Below are positions 1 through 5,225 of a stretch of DNA of 5,225 nt, piece by piece. The stretch comes from Gammaproteobacteria bacterium (GTDB lineage Bacteria > Pseudomonadota > Gammaproteobacteria > Nitrosococcales > Methylophagaceae). The stretch is taken from assembly GCA_003645385.1 (NCBI GenBank), contig QNEY01000140.1:1-5225 (forward strand), in the 5' to 3' direction. Made by a program: the position numbers and the translations under genes. The notes under the pieces are model-generated. The model saw nothing but the letters and a program-made list of their open reading frames with translations. It did no database searches and had not been told where the DNA came from. Position 1 is the first letter of the stretch. Every line of letters starts with the position of its first letter.

Positions 1-13
1 CAAAGAAGCGAGA

Positions 14-41
14 ATTATACAGCTACTCGCTCGGCTGTCAA
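14..41 (-). promoter_or_regulatory. Strong sigma70 promoter, probable rRNA operon P2, firing leftward
   Basis: Read on the minus strand there is a perfect -35 TTGACA (41-36), a 16-bp spacer and a perfect -10 TATAAT (19-14). A TCTCGC discriminator follows, so transcription should start near position 5-8 and leave the window. The 22 bases upstream of the -35 (42-64) are A/T-rich on this strand, with an AAAAAATT tract and AAATTAAA, as expected of an UP element. Two consensus hexamers, a 16-bp spacer, a GC-containing discriminator and an A/T-rich upstream tract are the hallmarks of stable-RNA promoters. The position just past tyrS fits the start of a 16S rRNA gene. The rRNA gene itself is not in the window, so that assignment is inferred. 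Confidence 0.8.
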
Positions 42-105
42 TCTTTAATTTCTGAGAATTTTTTCGAGCCTATTCTGACCAGAAATCACTCTGTGAAAGG
101 CGTGC

Positions 106-133
106 ATCATACAGGCTACAATGAGGGCGTCAA
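106..133 (-). promoter_or_regulatory. Strong sigma70 promoter, probable rRNA operon P1, firing leftward
   Basis: On the minus strand there is a -35 TTGACG (133-128), a 16-bp spacer and a -10 TATGAT (111-106), followed by the discriminator GCACGCC. The hexamers each differ from consensus at one base. The 16-bp spacer and GC-rich discriminator resemble enterobacterial rrn promoters, whose -10 is typically followed by GCGCC or GCACACC. It sits 92 bp upstream of the second promoter (14-41), which has the same spacer length, giving the P1/P2 tandem layout known for rRNA operons. The expected start is near position 98-100. A small palindrome (134-149) directly abuts the -35. Such discriminators usually go with stringent (ppGpp/DksA) control; that is inference here. 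Confidence 0.72.
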
Positions 134-149
134 CAGGAAGAATTTCCTG
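134..149. repeat. Perfect 6-bp inverted repeat abutting the P1 -35
   Basis: CAGGAA (134-139), a 4-base spacer GAAT, then TTCCTG (144-149) form a perfect inverted repeat 17 bases past the tyrS stop. In RNA it could be a 6-bp hairpin with a tetraloop. On the tyrS strand it is followed by TTGACGCCC and not by a T-tract, so it is not a canonical intrinsic terminator. Its place immediately upstream of the P1 -35 is where UP elements or activator sites lie. Whether it acts on DNA or RNA, or not at all, cannot be told. Confidence 0.4.
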
Positions 150-166
150 ATTTTGTATTGCTTTCT

Positions 167-1366
167 CTATGCTATTGATACCTTGGCAAATTTTCGTTTA
201 CCCACTTGAAAAATATGCTCAACACCTTTTGGTATAATTAAGGCACGATCTTCAACTTTCTCACCGTCAATCTTGACTGCACCTTGCTTGATCATTCGAT
301 ATGCTTCAGAAGTACTGACTGTTAAGCCAGCATCTTTCAAGACATTGGCAATGGCTAAGCCTTCATCAGTAACGGTTAAAGTGACTTCATTAATATCATC
401 CGGGATCTGGCCCTTTTTGAATTGGTTTTCAAAACCTTCCCGAGCTTGGCGTCCATCTTGCTCACTATGGAAACGAGCCACAATTTCTTCAGCAAAGTCT
501 TTTTTGATTTCAATTGGATTACGCCCCTCTGATACATCATCTCTCCACTGCTGAATTTCATGTACAGTACGGAAACTTAATAAGTCAATGTAACGCCACA
601 TTAAATCATCTGAAATGGACATTATCTTACCGAAAATATCTTTAGGGCTATCATTAATGCCAATATAGTTATTCAATGATTTTGACATTTTTTGTACGCC
701 ATCTAAACCTTCCAGAATTGGCATCGTCAAAATAGATTGTTGTGGTTTACCATATGCTTTTTGTAATTCACGCCCCATTAATAGGTTGAATTTTTGATCG
801 GTACCGCCTAACTCAACATCGGCTTCTAACACTACAGAGTCATAACCTTGTATTAATGGATATAAAAACTCATGGATAGCAATAGATTGTCCACCGGTAT
901 ATCGTTTGTGAAAATCATCACGTTCTAACATCCGTGCCACAGTATGATTAGAGGCTAAACGAATCATGTCTGCTGATGATAGCTCGTTCATCCATTCGGA
1001 ATTAAATACTACTGTTGTCTTTGCAGGATCAAGTATTTTGAAAACCTGCTCTTGATACGACTTAGCATTTTCTTGGACTTGTTCAGATGTTAATGGTTTT
1101 CGAGTAATATTTTTACCTGTTGGGTCACCAATCATTCCTGTGAAATCACCAATCAAAAATAATATTTCATGACCCAGATCCTGGAATTGCTTTAGTTTAT
1201 TTAATAAAACGGTATGTCCCAAATGAAGATCTGGTGCAGTCGGATCAAATCCTGCTTTAATGCGAAGTGGACGGCCTGTTTCCAACTTTTCGATAAACTC
1301 ACTTTCAACCAGTATTTCTTCAGTACCTCGTCGTATTTCGGCCAATGCTTCTTGGACAGAAACCAT
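167..1366 (-). CDS. tyrS: Tyrosyl-tRNA synthetase (TyrZ-like, about 400-residue form)
   Basis: This cytoplasmic class I aminoacyl-tRNA synthetase charges tRNA-Tyr with tyrosine using ATP. The 399-residue product has the Rossmann catalytic domain with the HIGH-type signature as HLGH (residues 48-51), after the conserved GFDPTAPDLHLGH stretch. It also has ELGGTDQKFN (185-194), typical of the tyrosine/tRNA site, and an intact KMSKS loop (226-230). A C-terminal S4 RNA-binding domain (about 334-397) contains SEAYRMIKQGAVKIDG. Length and signatures fit the TyrZ-like bacterial branch better than the roughly 420-residue E. coli TyrS branch. The ATG start has a good ribosome site, GGAG, 6 bases upstream (complement of 1373-1376). 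It is divergent from mepM. Downstream on the same strand lie two rrn-type promoters, with no clear terminator between. All key motifs are present, so it should be functional. I name it tyrS; tyrZ would be equally defensible. Confidence 0.97.
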   Translation of the reverse strand: MVSVQEALAEIRRGTEEILVESEFIEKLETGRPLRIKAGFDPTAPDLHLGHTVLLNKLKQFQDLGHEILFLIGDFTGMIGDPTGKNITRKPLTSEQVQENAKSYQEQVFKILDPAKTTVVFNSEWMNELSSADMIRLASNHTVARMLERDDFHKRYTGGQSIAIHEFLYPLIQGYDSVVLEADVELGGTDQKFNLLMGRELQKAYGKPQQSILTMPILEGLDGVQKMSKSLNNYIGINDSPKDIFGKIMSISDDLMWRYIDLLSFRTVHEIQQWRDDVSEGRNPIEIKKDFAEEIVARFHSEQDGRQAREGFENQFKKGQIPDDINEVTLTVTDEGLAIANVLKDAGLTVSTSEAYRMIKQGAVKIDGEKVEDRALIIPKGVEHIFQVGKRKFAKVSIA

Positions 1367-1372
1367 TTTTTT

Positions 1373-1409
1373 CTCCAGTTAAAATTTCGATTTTCGCGAA
1401 TAGTATCAC
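1373..1409 (-). promoter_or_regulatory. Candidate extended -10 promoter and ribosome binding site of tyrS
   Basis: On the minus strand TGaTACTAT (1408-1400) reads as an extended -10. No convincing -35 lies 16-18 bases upstream; a TTGACC at 1421-1416 is only 10 bases from the hexamer, too close to pair with it. A start near 1393 would give a leader of about 27 bases ending in GGAG (1376-1373), 6 bases before the tyrS ATG. The leader is too short for a T-box or an attenuator. The ribosome site is clear; the promoter is tentative. Confidence 0.35.
1379..1406 (+). promoter_or_regulatory. Weak candidate promoter for mepM-anmK
   Basis: TTAAAA (1379-1384), a 16-bp spacer and TAGTAT (1401-1406) could be a weak sigma70 promoter for the plus-strand genes. 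Each hexamer has two mismatches. The -10 coincides with the candidate tyrS -10 on the other strand, and the palindrome TTCGCGAA (1393-1400) lies inside the spacer. If real, the two divergent promoters would compete for the same DNA. Other A/T-rich stretches before mepM could serve instead. Confidence 0.22.
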
Positions 1410-1488
1410 AAGATAGGTCAACAAAGACTTCCATTACGATGAAAATACTGCGAAAATGCATAGATATCTTGGTAATTTAGAGCTTACG

Positions 1489-3051
1489 ATGAAACGAAAT
1501 AGACTGGTACCATCATCTAAACAAGCAAATATATTCTCTGCCACAGCGACACGCTTTAATAAGCTCCATCGTTTATTAGCGCTCTCATTACTCACTTTTG
1601 CCGGCATTTTTATTACCAGCATGGTGTTAGCAACTGGTAAACCAGCTAGTACAGGCTCTCAATCTCAAATCATTGATTTGCCAAACTTATCTGCTGAAAA
1701 ACAAATCGTTACTAATGTTATTCCGACACCTGAATCTGTCAACTCAACAACACCTGACTCAATTCAATCAAATAAACCTGTCACTACTACTGAAATAGTA
1801 GAAACACAACAAGTAGTAAACAGTGAAGAAATTCACCTTATTGAACTTGCAACAATAGAGCAGCAAGGACACGGTGAAGCACTGCCAGCTACAACTCTTT
1901 CATCACAAACTAAAACCAAACAAGTAATAAACAAAGTAACGTTAAGCTGGCAAGAAGTCACCGTGAAATCTGGTGATAATCTATCATTGATATTTCCTCG
2001 TGTTGGTTTAACAGCACGTGATGTTTATAACGTCGCACAATTAGGTAAAGATATAAAACCATTACTTAATCTTAAGCCTGGACAAAAATTACGCTTTGGT
2101 TCTGTTGCAGAAAATGACTCAAAAACCTTGCATCAACTGCAGCTAAAATTAAGCCCAATCCAAACACTGGAAATAATCTCAACAGATAATGGTTATCAGG
2201 CAACCATGCTGTCACGTGAAGTTGAGAAAAGACAAATGCATGCCTCCGGTACTATTGAAAATTCATTATTTGAGGCAGGTATTGAAGCAGGTTTATCAGA
2301 TAAAATAGTTATGGAACTCGCCTATATTTTTGGTTGGGATGTTGATTTCGCCTTAGACTTACGTAAAAAAGATAGCTTCAAGCTGATTTACGATGAAGAC
2401 TATCTTGATGGTGACAAGATTGCTGACGGTTCTATTTTAGCAGCCGAATTTACCAACCAAGGTAAAACTTACCGGGCAATTCGTTTCACTGATGAAGCAG
2501 GATTGAGTCGTTATTACGCGCCAAATGGTGATAGCATGCGTAAGACTTTCAGCCGAAGCCCTGTTCATTTCTCACGTATTAGTTCACGTTTTAATCCTAA
2601 TCGCAAACACCCAGTTCTGAAAACCAGCAGACCACACCGTGGTGTTGACTATGCTGCAGCTAGAGGTACACCAATTACAGCAACAGGTGATGGCAAAGTT
2701 GACTTCGTTGGAGCAAAAGGTGGTTATGGCCGAACAGTTGTCCTATCACATGGTGGAAAATATACAACTTTGTATGCTCATATGTCTAAATATAAAAGAG
2801 GCATAAAGCGTGGCAAGCGTGTTCATCAAGGAGATGTCATCGGTTATATTGGTAGCAGTGGCTTAGCAACAGGACCTCACTTGCACTATGAATTCCGTGT
2901 TAGTGGCGTTCACCGCAATCCATTGACAGTTAAACTGCCAAAAGCAGAACCACTACCGAAAAAATATCGTTCGGAATTTGATCAGCAAGCACAGCCATTG
3001 TTAGCTCAACTGGATAAGACCAACGACACTACTTTAGCGCTTAACGATTAA
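1489..3051 (+). CDS. mepM: Periplasmic M23 murein endopeptidase, MepM/YebA-like, with OapA/LysM-like domain
   Basis: This is a membrane-anchored zinc peptidase of family M23, expected to cut D-Ala-mDAP cross-links so the wall can expand. Residue numbers here count from the upstream ATG at 1456. A basic N-terminus precedes one hydrophobic segment (about 39-59), an uncleaved anchor or signal peptide. A Ser/Thr/Gln-rich linker follows (about 60-160), then an OapA/LysM-like domain (about 165-215, VKSGDNLSLIF...LKPGQKLRF) and a Csd3-like middle domain (about 250-370). The C-terminal M23 domain has zinc ligands H394 and D398 (HRGVD) and H477, plus catalytic H442 (YAHMS) and H475 (HLH), all intact, so it should be active. 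I prefer the ATG at 1489 (product 520 residues, starting MKRNRL) because TAGAG lies 6 bases upstream and the protein then begins with the basic flank. The ATG at 1456 (531 residues) has no visible ribosome site. It is followed 12 bases later by anmK. E. coli MepM is about 440 residues; the extra length is mostly linker. Confidence 0.9.
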   Translation: MKRNRLVPSSKQANIFSATATRFNKLHRLLALSLLTFAGIFITSMVLATGKPASTGSQSQIIDLPNLSAEKQIVTNVIPTPESVNSTTPDSIQSNKPVTTTEIVETQQVVNSEEIHLIELATIEQQGHGEALPATTLSSQTKTKQVINKVTLSWQEVTVKSGDNLSLIFPRVGLTARDVYNVAQLGKDIKPLLNLKPGQKLRFGSVAENDSKTLHQLQLKLSPIQTLEIISTDNGYQATMLSREVEKRQMHASGTIENSLFEAGIEAGLSDKIVMELAYIFGWDVDFALDLRKKDSFKLIYDEDYLDGDKIADGSILAAEFTNQGKTYRAIRFTDEAGLSRYYAPNGDSMRKTFSRSPVHFSRISSRFNPNRKHPVLKTSRPHRGVDYAAARGTPITATGDGKVDFVGAKGGYGRTVVLSHGGKYTTLYAHMSKYKRGIKRGKRVHQGDVIGYIGSSGLATGPHLHYEFRVSGVHRNPLTVKLPKAEPLPKKYRSEFDQQAQPLLAQLDKTNDTTLALND

Positions 3052-3063
3052 TATTTCTCAATT

Positions 3064-4191
3064 GTGAGCCTTTATATTGGTGTAATGTCAGGTACCAGTC
3101 TCGATGGTATTGATATTGCCATTGTTGATGTCACAAACAACAATAAATGCCAGCTAATCGCCGCTCAGACATTTCCATTTCCTACCGCCCTACACGATAA
3201 ACTGCTTGCTTTAATCACTAGCCAACAATGTGCGCTGAAAGAACTGGGTGAAGTAGATGTTGAGTTAGGCCAAATTACTGCTCAAGCTATTAATCACCTA
3301 CTCACCAAACATCAATTAGATGCTAACAATATTTCTGCTATAGGTAGCCATGGGCAAACCTTATTCCATGCCCCCAATAGTGATTATCCGTTTAGCATGC
3401 AAATAGGTAATGGCAATGTTATTGCTGAACAAACAGGTATCACTACTGTTGCTGATTTCCGTCAACGTGATATCGCCGCAGGCGGACAAGGCGCTCCATT
3501 AGTACCAGCTTTTCACTCCGAGCTATTTGCTGACGATCATGAAGATCGAGTAATTGTAAATATCGGAGGCATCAGCAACCTCACTTTATTACCTGCCAAT
3601 AAAGATCAAGCTGTCACTGGGTTTGATACCGGTCCAGGCAATGTATTGCTAAATGGTTGGATCCAACGCCATCAACAACAAACATATGATAATCAAGGCC
3701 AATGGGCAGCATCAGGTCAGTGTAATGATGAATTGTTAACAAGCCTGCTTGATGAACCCTACTTTCAACAAGCAATCCCTAAAAGTACTGGTCGCGAACT
3801 TTTTAATCTTAATTGGCTGGATAACAAGCTTATTGAATTCAATGAGAACATTTCAGCTACCGATATTCAAGCCACTCTCGTTCAGCTGACGGCACACAGT
3901 ATAGCCAATGAAATTAAATGTTACCTAGACAGCAGCAAAACAATATTTATTTGTGGTGGTGGCGCTCATAATGATTATTTAATAAACCAAATACAAAACT
4001 TGCTTGGTGACAAAAAGGTCTCTACAACAGATGAATTGGGCTTGCATCCTGACTGGGTAGAGGCTTGTGCATTTGCATGGTTAGCCTATAAAACATTAAA
4101 TAAACAGTCTGGTAATATGCCCACAGTTACTGGCGCTAGTCACCCGGTAATTCTTGGTGCTATTTATTATGCATCAAGTGAAGTTTCATAA
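3064..4191 (+). CDS. anmK: Anhydro-N-acetylmuramic acid kinase
   Basis: This cytoplasmic kinase opens the 1,6-anhydro ring of anhydro-MurNAc, recovered from peptidoglycan turnover, and phosphorylates it to MurNAc-6-phosphate for recycling. The 375-residue product has the family signatures: GVMSGTSLDGID (residues 6-17, phosphate-binding loop), GSHGQT (94-99), the ADFRQRDIAAGGQGAPL stretch (130-146), NIGGISN (166-172), GFDTGPGN (186-193, with D188 the likely catalytic base by analogy with characterised AnmK), CGGGAHN (297-303) and the terminal GASHPVILGAIYY. Length matches the family's roughly 370. The start is GTG, 12 bases after the mepM stop, and no Shine-Dalgarno-like sequence is visible between them, so translation probably depends on coupling to mepM. 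The frame reads straight into the SLYIGVMSGTS motif, which fixes this start. The last 25 bases overlap the 3' end of gcvH on the other strand. Confidence 0.96.
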   Translation: MSLYIGVMSGTSLDGIDIAIVDVTNNNKCQLIAAQTFPFPTALHDKLLALITSQQCALKELGEVDVELGQITAQAINHLLTKHQLDANNISAIGSHGQTLFHAPNSDYPFSMQIGNGNVIAEQTGITTVADFRQRDIAAGGQGAPLVPAFHSELFADDHEDRVIVNIGGISNLTLLPANKDQAVTGFDTGPGNVLLNGWIQRHQQQTYDNQGQWAASGQCNDELLTSLLDEPYFQQAIPKSTGRELFNLNWLDNKLIEFNENISATDIQATLVQLTAHSIANEIKCYLDSSKTIFICGGGAHNDYLINQIQNLLGDKKVSTTDELGLHPDWVEACAFAWLAYKTLNKQSGNMPTVTGASHPVILGAIYYASSEVS

Positions 4192-4550
4192 GCCTCTGCT
4201 GACAGCATGCTTTCAATATCTGATTTGTTATCTGGCTGAATTTTAAACAGCCAGCCTTCGCCAAATGAATCTTCATTGATCAGTTCAGGTGAATCTTCTA
4301 ATGCTGAATTGACAGCAGCAATCTCACCATTCACTGGCATATAGATATCTGATGCTGCTTTTACTGATTCCAGCAACATACACTCTTCTTTAGCTGAAAA
4401 TCGTTGTCCTACTTCGGGTAATTCTGCATAAACCAAATCACCCAGTAAGTCCTGAGCATGATCAGTAATACCTACTGTTAGTTCTCCGGTATCTTCAACT
4501 CTCACCCATTCATGAGATTCAGCATATTTTAAGGAATTAGGATTACTCAT
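4167..4550 (-). CDS. gcvH: Glycine cleavage system H protein (lipoyl carrier)
   Basis: This small lipoylated carrier shuttles the aminomethyl group between the P, T and L proteins of the glycine cleavage system, which breaks glycine down to CO2, ammonia and methylene-tetrahydrofolate. The 127-residue product from the ATG at 4550 begins MSNPNSLKYAESHEWVR, typical for the family. The lipoyl-lysine motif ESVKAASDIYMP is intact, with the modified lysine at residue 64, followed by the usual NGE turn and GEGWLFKI near the end. A TTG two codons earlier (4556) is an alternative start that would overlap the malQ stop, but the ATG fits homologues better. Only two bases separate malQ's stop from this ATG and the ribosome site is weak, so translational coupling with malQ is likely. 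No gcvT or gcvP is visible, so its partners must be encoded elsewhere. It converges with anmK. Confidence 0.96.
   Translation of the reverse strand: MSNPNSLKYAESHEWVRVEDTGELTVGITDHAQDLLGDLVYAELPEVGQRFSAKEECMLLESVKAASDIYMPVNGEIAAVNSALEDSPELINEDSFGEGWLFKIQPDNKSDIESMLSAEAYETSLDA
4232..4254. repeat. 7-bp inverted repeat inside gcvH, 40 bp past the anmK stop
   Basis: CTGGCTG (4232-4238) and CAGCCAG (4248-4254) are perfect complements around a 9-base A/T loop. It lies within the codons for the gcvH C-terminal region. For plus-strand transcripts leaving anmK it could form a hairpin, but CCTTCG follows and not a T-tract. On the minus strand ATAACAAAT follows. It is therefore not a canonical intrinsic terminator on either strand, and it may simply reflect the coding sequence. 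Confidence 0.35.
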
Positions 4551-4552
4551 AC

Positions 4553-5225
4553 TCAACTACGCCCATACAATTCATTTAAATATTTCATCTTAGGTGCACA
4601 ATCTTGATCAATCATGTCCCAAGCAAACTGCCAAAGCCAATTGCCTTCCGTTGTTCCCGGAACATTCATCCTGTGGTCACCATTTAAGCTTAAAAGATCC
4701 TGCATCGGTATAACCGCAAGGCGAGAGACTGATTCAAGTGAAGCTCGGATAAGTAGCCATGGCATACTCTCATGTGACTCACCTAAATATTCATAAATAC
4801 GTGCTTTAGTATGATCATCTAACTCTTCAAACCAGCCTAAGGTTGTATTGTTATCATGCGTACCGGTATAAGACACACTATCTTGTGTGTGTTGATGTGG
4901 TAAATATGGATTACTAGCATCATCACCAAAAGCAAACTGTAAAATTTTCATTCCTGGCATTACATATTTTTCACGTAATGCAGTCACTTCATCAGTGATA
5001 ATACCCAGATCTTCAGCCACCAATGGTAACTCACCAAAAGTATTGACTAATTTATTAAATAAAGCATCACCTGGTGCTTTAACCCATTCACCGTCCATTG
5101 CAGTGTCACAACTAGCGGGAATTTCCCAACAGGCTTCAAAGCCTCTAAAGTGATCAATACGAATCAAATCAAACAAGTCTAACTGTGTTTTTATTCGTTG
5201 CTGCCACCACAGAAAGTCTTCATCA
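4553..5225 (-). CDS. malQ: 4-alpha-glucanotransferase (amylomaltase), C-terminal part, cut by window edge
   Basis: This GH77 enzyme moves maltodextrin segments between glucan chains, disproportionating maltooligosaccharides in glycogen and maltose metabolism in the cytoplasm. The window holds about 223 C-terminal residues; the frame is open to the right edge (reading DEDFLWWQQR at the edge), so the N-terminal half lies beyond 5225. The TTG near 5176 is an internal Leu codon and not a start. The three catalytic acids are present: the nucleophile Asp in RIDHFRG (codon 5155-5153), the acid/base Glu in AEDLG (5014-5012) and the stabilising Asp in GTHDNNTT (4855-4853). Their spacing of 47 and 53 residues, and 99 residues after the last, match the roughly 500-residue Thermus/plant D-enzyme type and not the roughly 690-residue E. 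coli form. It is followed 2 bases later by gcvH, so the two are probably co-transcribed. Confidence 0.96.
   Translation of the reverse strand, partial: DEDFLWWQQRIKTQLDLFDLIRIDHFRGFEACWEIPASCDTAMDGEWVKAPGDALFNKLVNTFGELPLVAEDLGIITDEVTALREKYVMPGMKILQFAFGDDASNPYLPHQHTQDSVSYTGTHDNNTTLGWFEELDDHTKARIYEYLGESHESMPWLLIRASLESVSRLAVIPMQDLLSLNGDHRMNVPGTTEGNWLWQFAWDMIDQDCAPKMKYLNELYGRS

Noticed and set aside
134..149. Inverted repeat after tyrS as a Rho-independent terminator
   Set aside because: Only a 6-bp A/T-containing stem, and the bases that follow on the tyrS strand are TTGACGCCC, not a T-run. It is kept only as a repeat.
273..554. Open frame of 93 codons on the plus strand inside tyrS
   Set aside because: It lies wholly antisense to the well-conserved S4 and C-terminal part of tyrS, and the product resembles no family I recognise. 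It is a shadow frame.
1201..1480. Two open frames (plus and minus) across the tyrS 5' end and the intergenic region
   Set aside because: Both overlap tyrS coding sequence including the HLGH region, have no convincing ribosome site and give products with no recognisable motif.
1367..1488. T-box or attenuator controlling tyrS
   Set aside because: The plausible leader is under about 100 bases, shows no specifier/antiterminator structure, and T-boxes are not typical of gammaproteobacteria.
4614..4796. 60-codon open frame on the plus strand inside malQ
   Set aside because: It is antisense to conserved MalQ sequence and has no recognisable features.
5174..5176. TTG at 5176 as the malQ start codon
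   Set aside because: The same frame continues upstream to the window edge with typical MalQ sequence (FLWWQQR...QLD), and the N-terminal half of the GH77 domain would be missing.
1..5225. A novel defence, mobile or otherwise undescribed system
   Set aside because: Every coding frame belongs to a well-known housekeeping family, and I saw no transposase, integrase, attachment-site duplication, CRISPR repeat or unusual gene cassette.

Overview
The window looks like a stretch of ordinary chromosome from an AT-rich gammaproteobacterium. The evidence is the gene types (a TyrZ-like tyrosyl-tRNA synthetase, a MepM/YebA-type M23 peptidase with an OapA-like domain, and AnmK) and their order. The block anmK - M23 peptidase - tyrS - rRNA operon is, as I recall, also the arrangement at the Pseudomonas aeruginosa tyrZ locus. 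The genus cannot be fixed from this sequence.

Layout, left to right. Positions 1-166 hold no gene but carry two strong tandem promoters on the minus strand. Each has a near-consensus or consensus -35 and -10 with a 16-bp spacer. They fire leftward out of the window and look like rRNA operon P2 (14-41) and P1 (106-133). tyrS (167-1366, minus) lies just upstream of them in the same direction. A short divergent promoter region (about 1367-1488) separates tyrS from mepM (1489-3051, plus). anmK (3064-4191, plus) follows 12 bases later in the same transcript. The tail of anmK overlaps the tail of gcvH (167 codons away from nothing else; gcvH is 4167-4550, minus) by 25 bp. gcvH in turn starts 2 bases after the end of malQ (minus), which runs off the right edge without its N-terminal half.

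How the genes work together. The left part is translation machinery: a tRNA synthetase beside a presumed rRNA operon. The central pair deals with the cell wall: MepM cuts peptidoglycan cross-links in the periplasm, and AnmK phosphorylates the anhydro-MurNAc recovered from wall turnover in the cytoplasm. The right pair joins glycogen/maltodextrin metabolism (MalQ) to one-carbon/glycine metabolism (GcvH). The sequence gives no functional link for that last pair, only very tight spacing. I saw no mobile element, CRISPR array, tRNA gene or novel defence-like system. The most informative non-coding signal is the tandem rrn-type promoter pair at the left edge.
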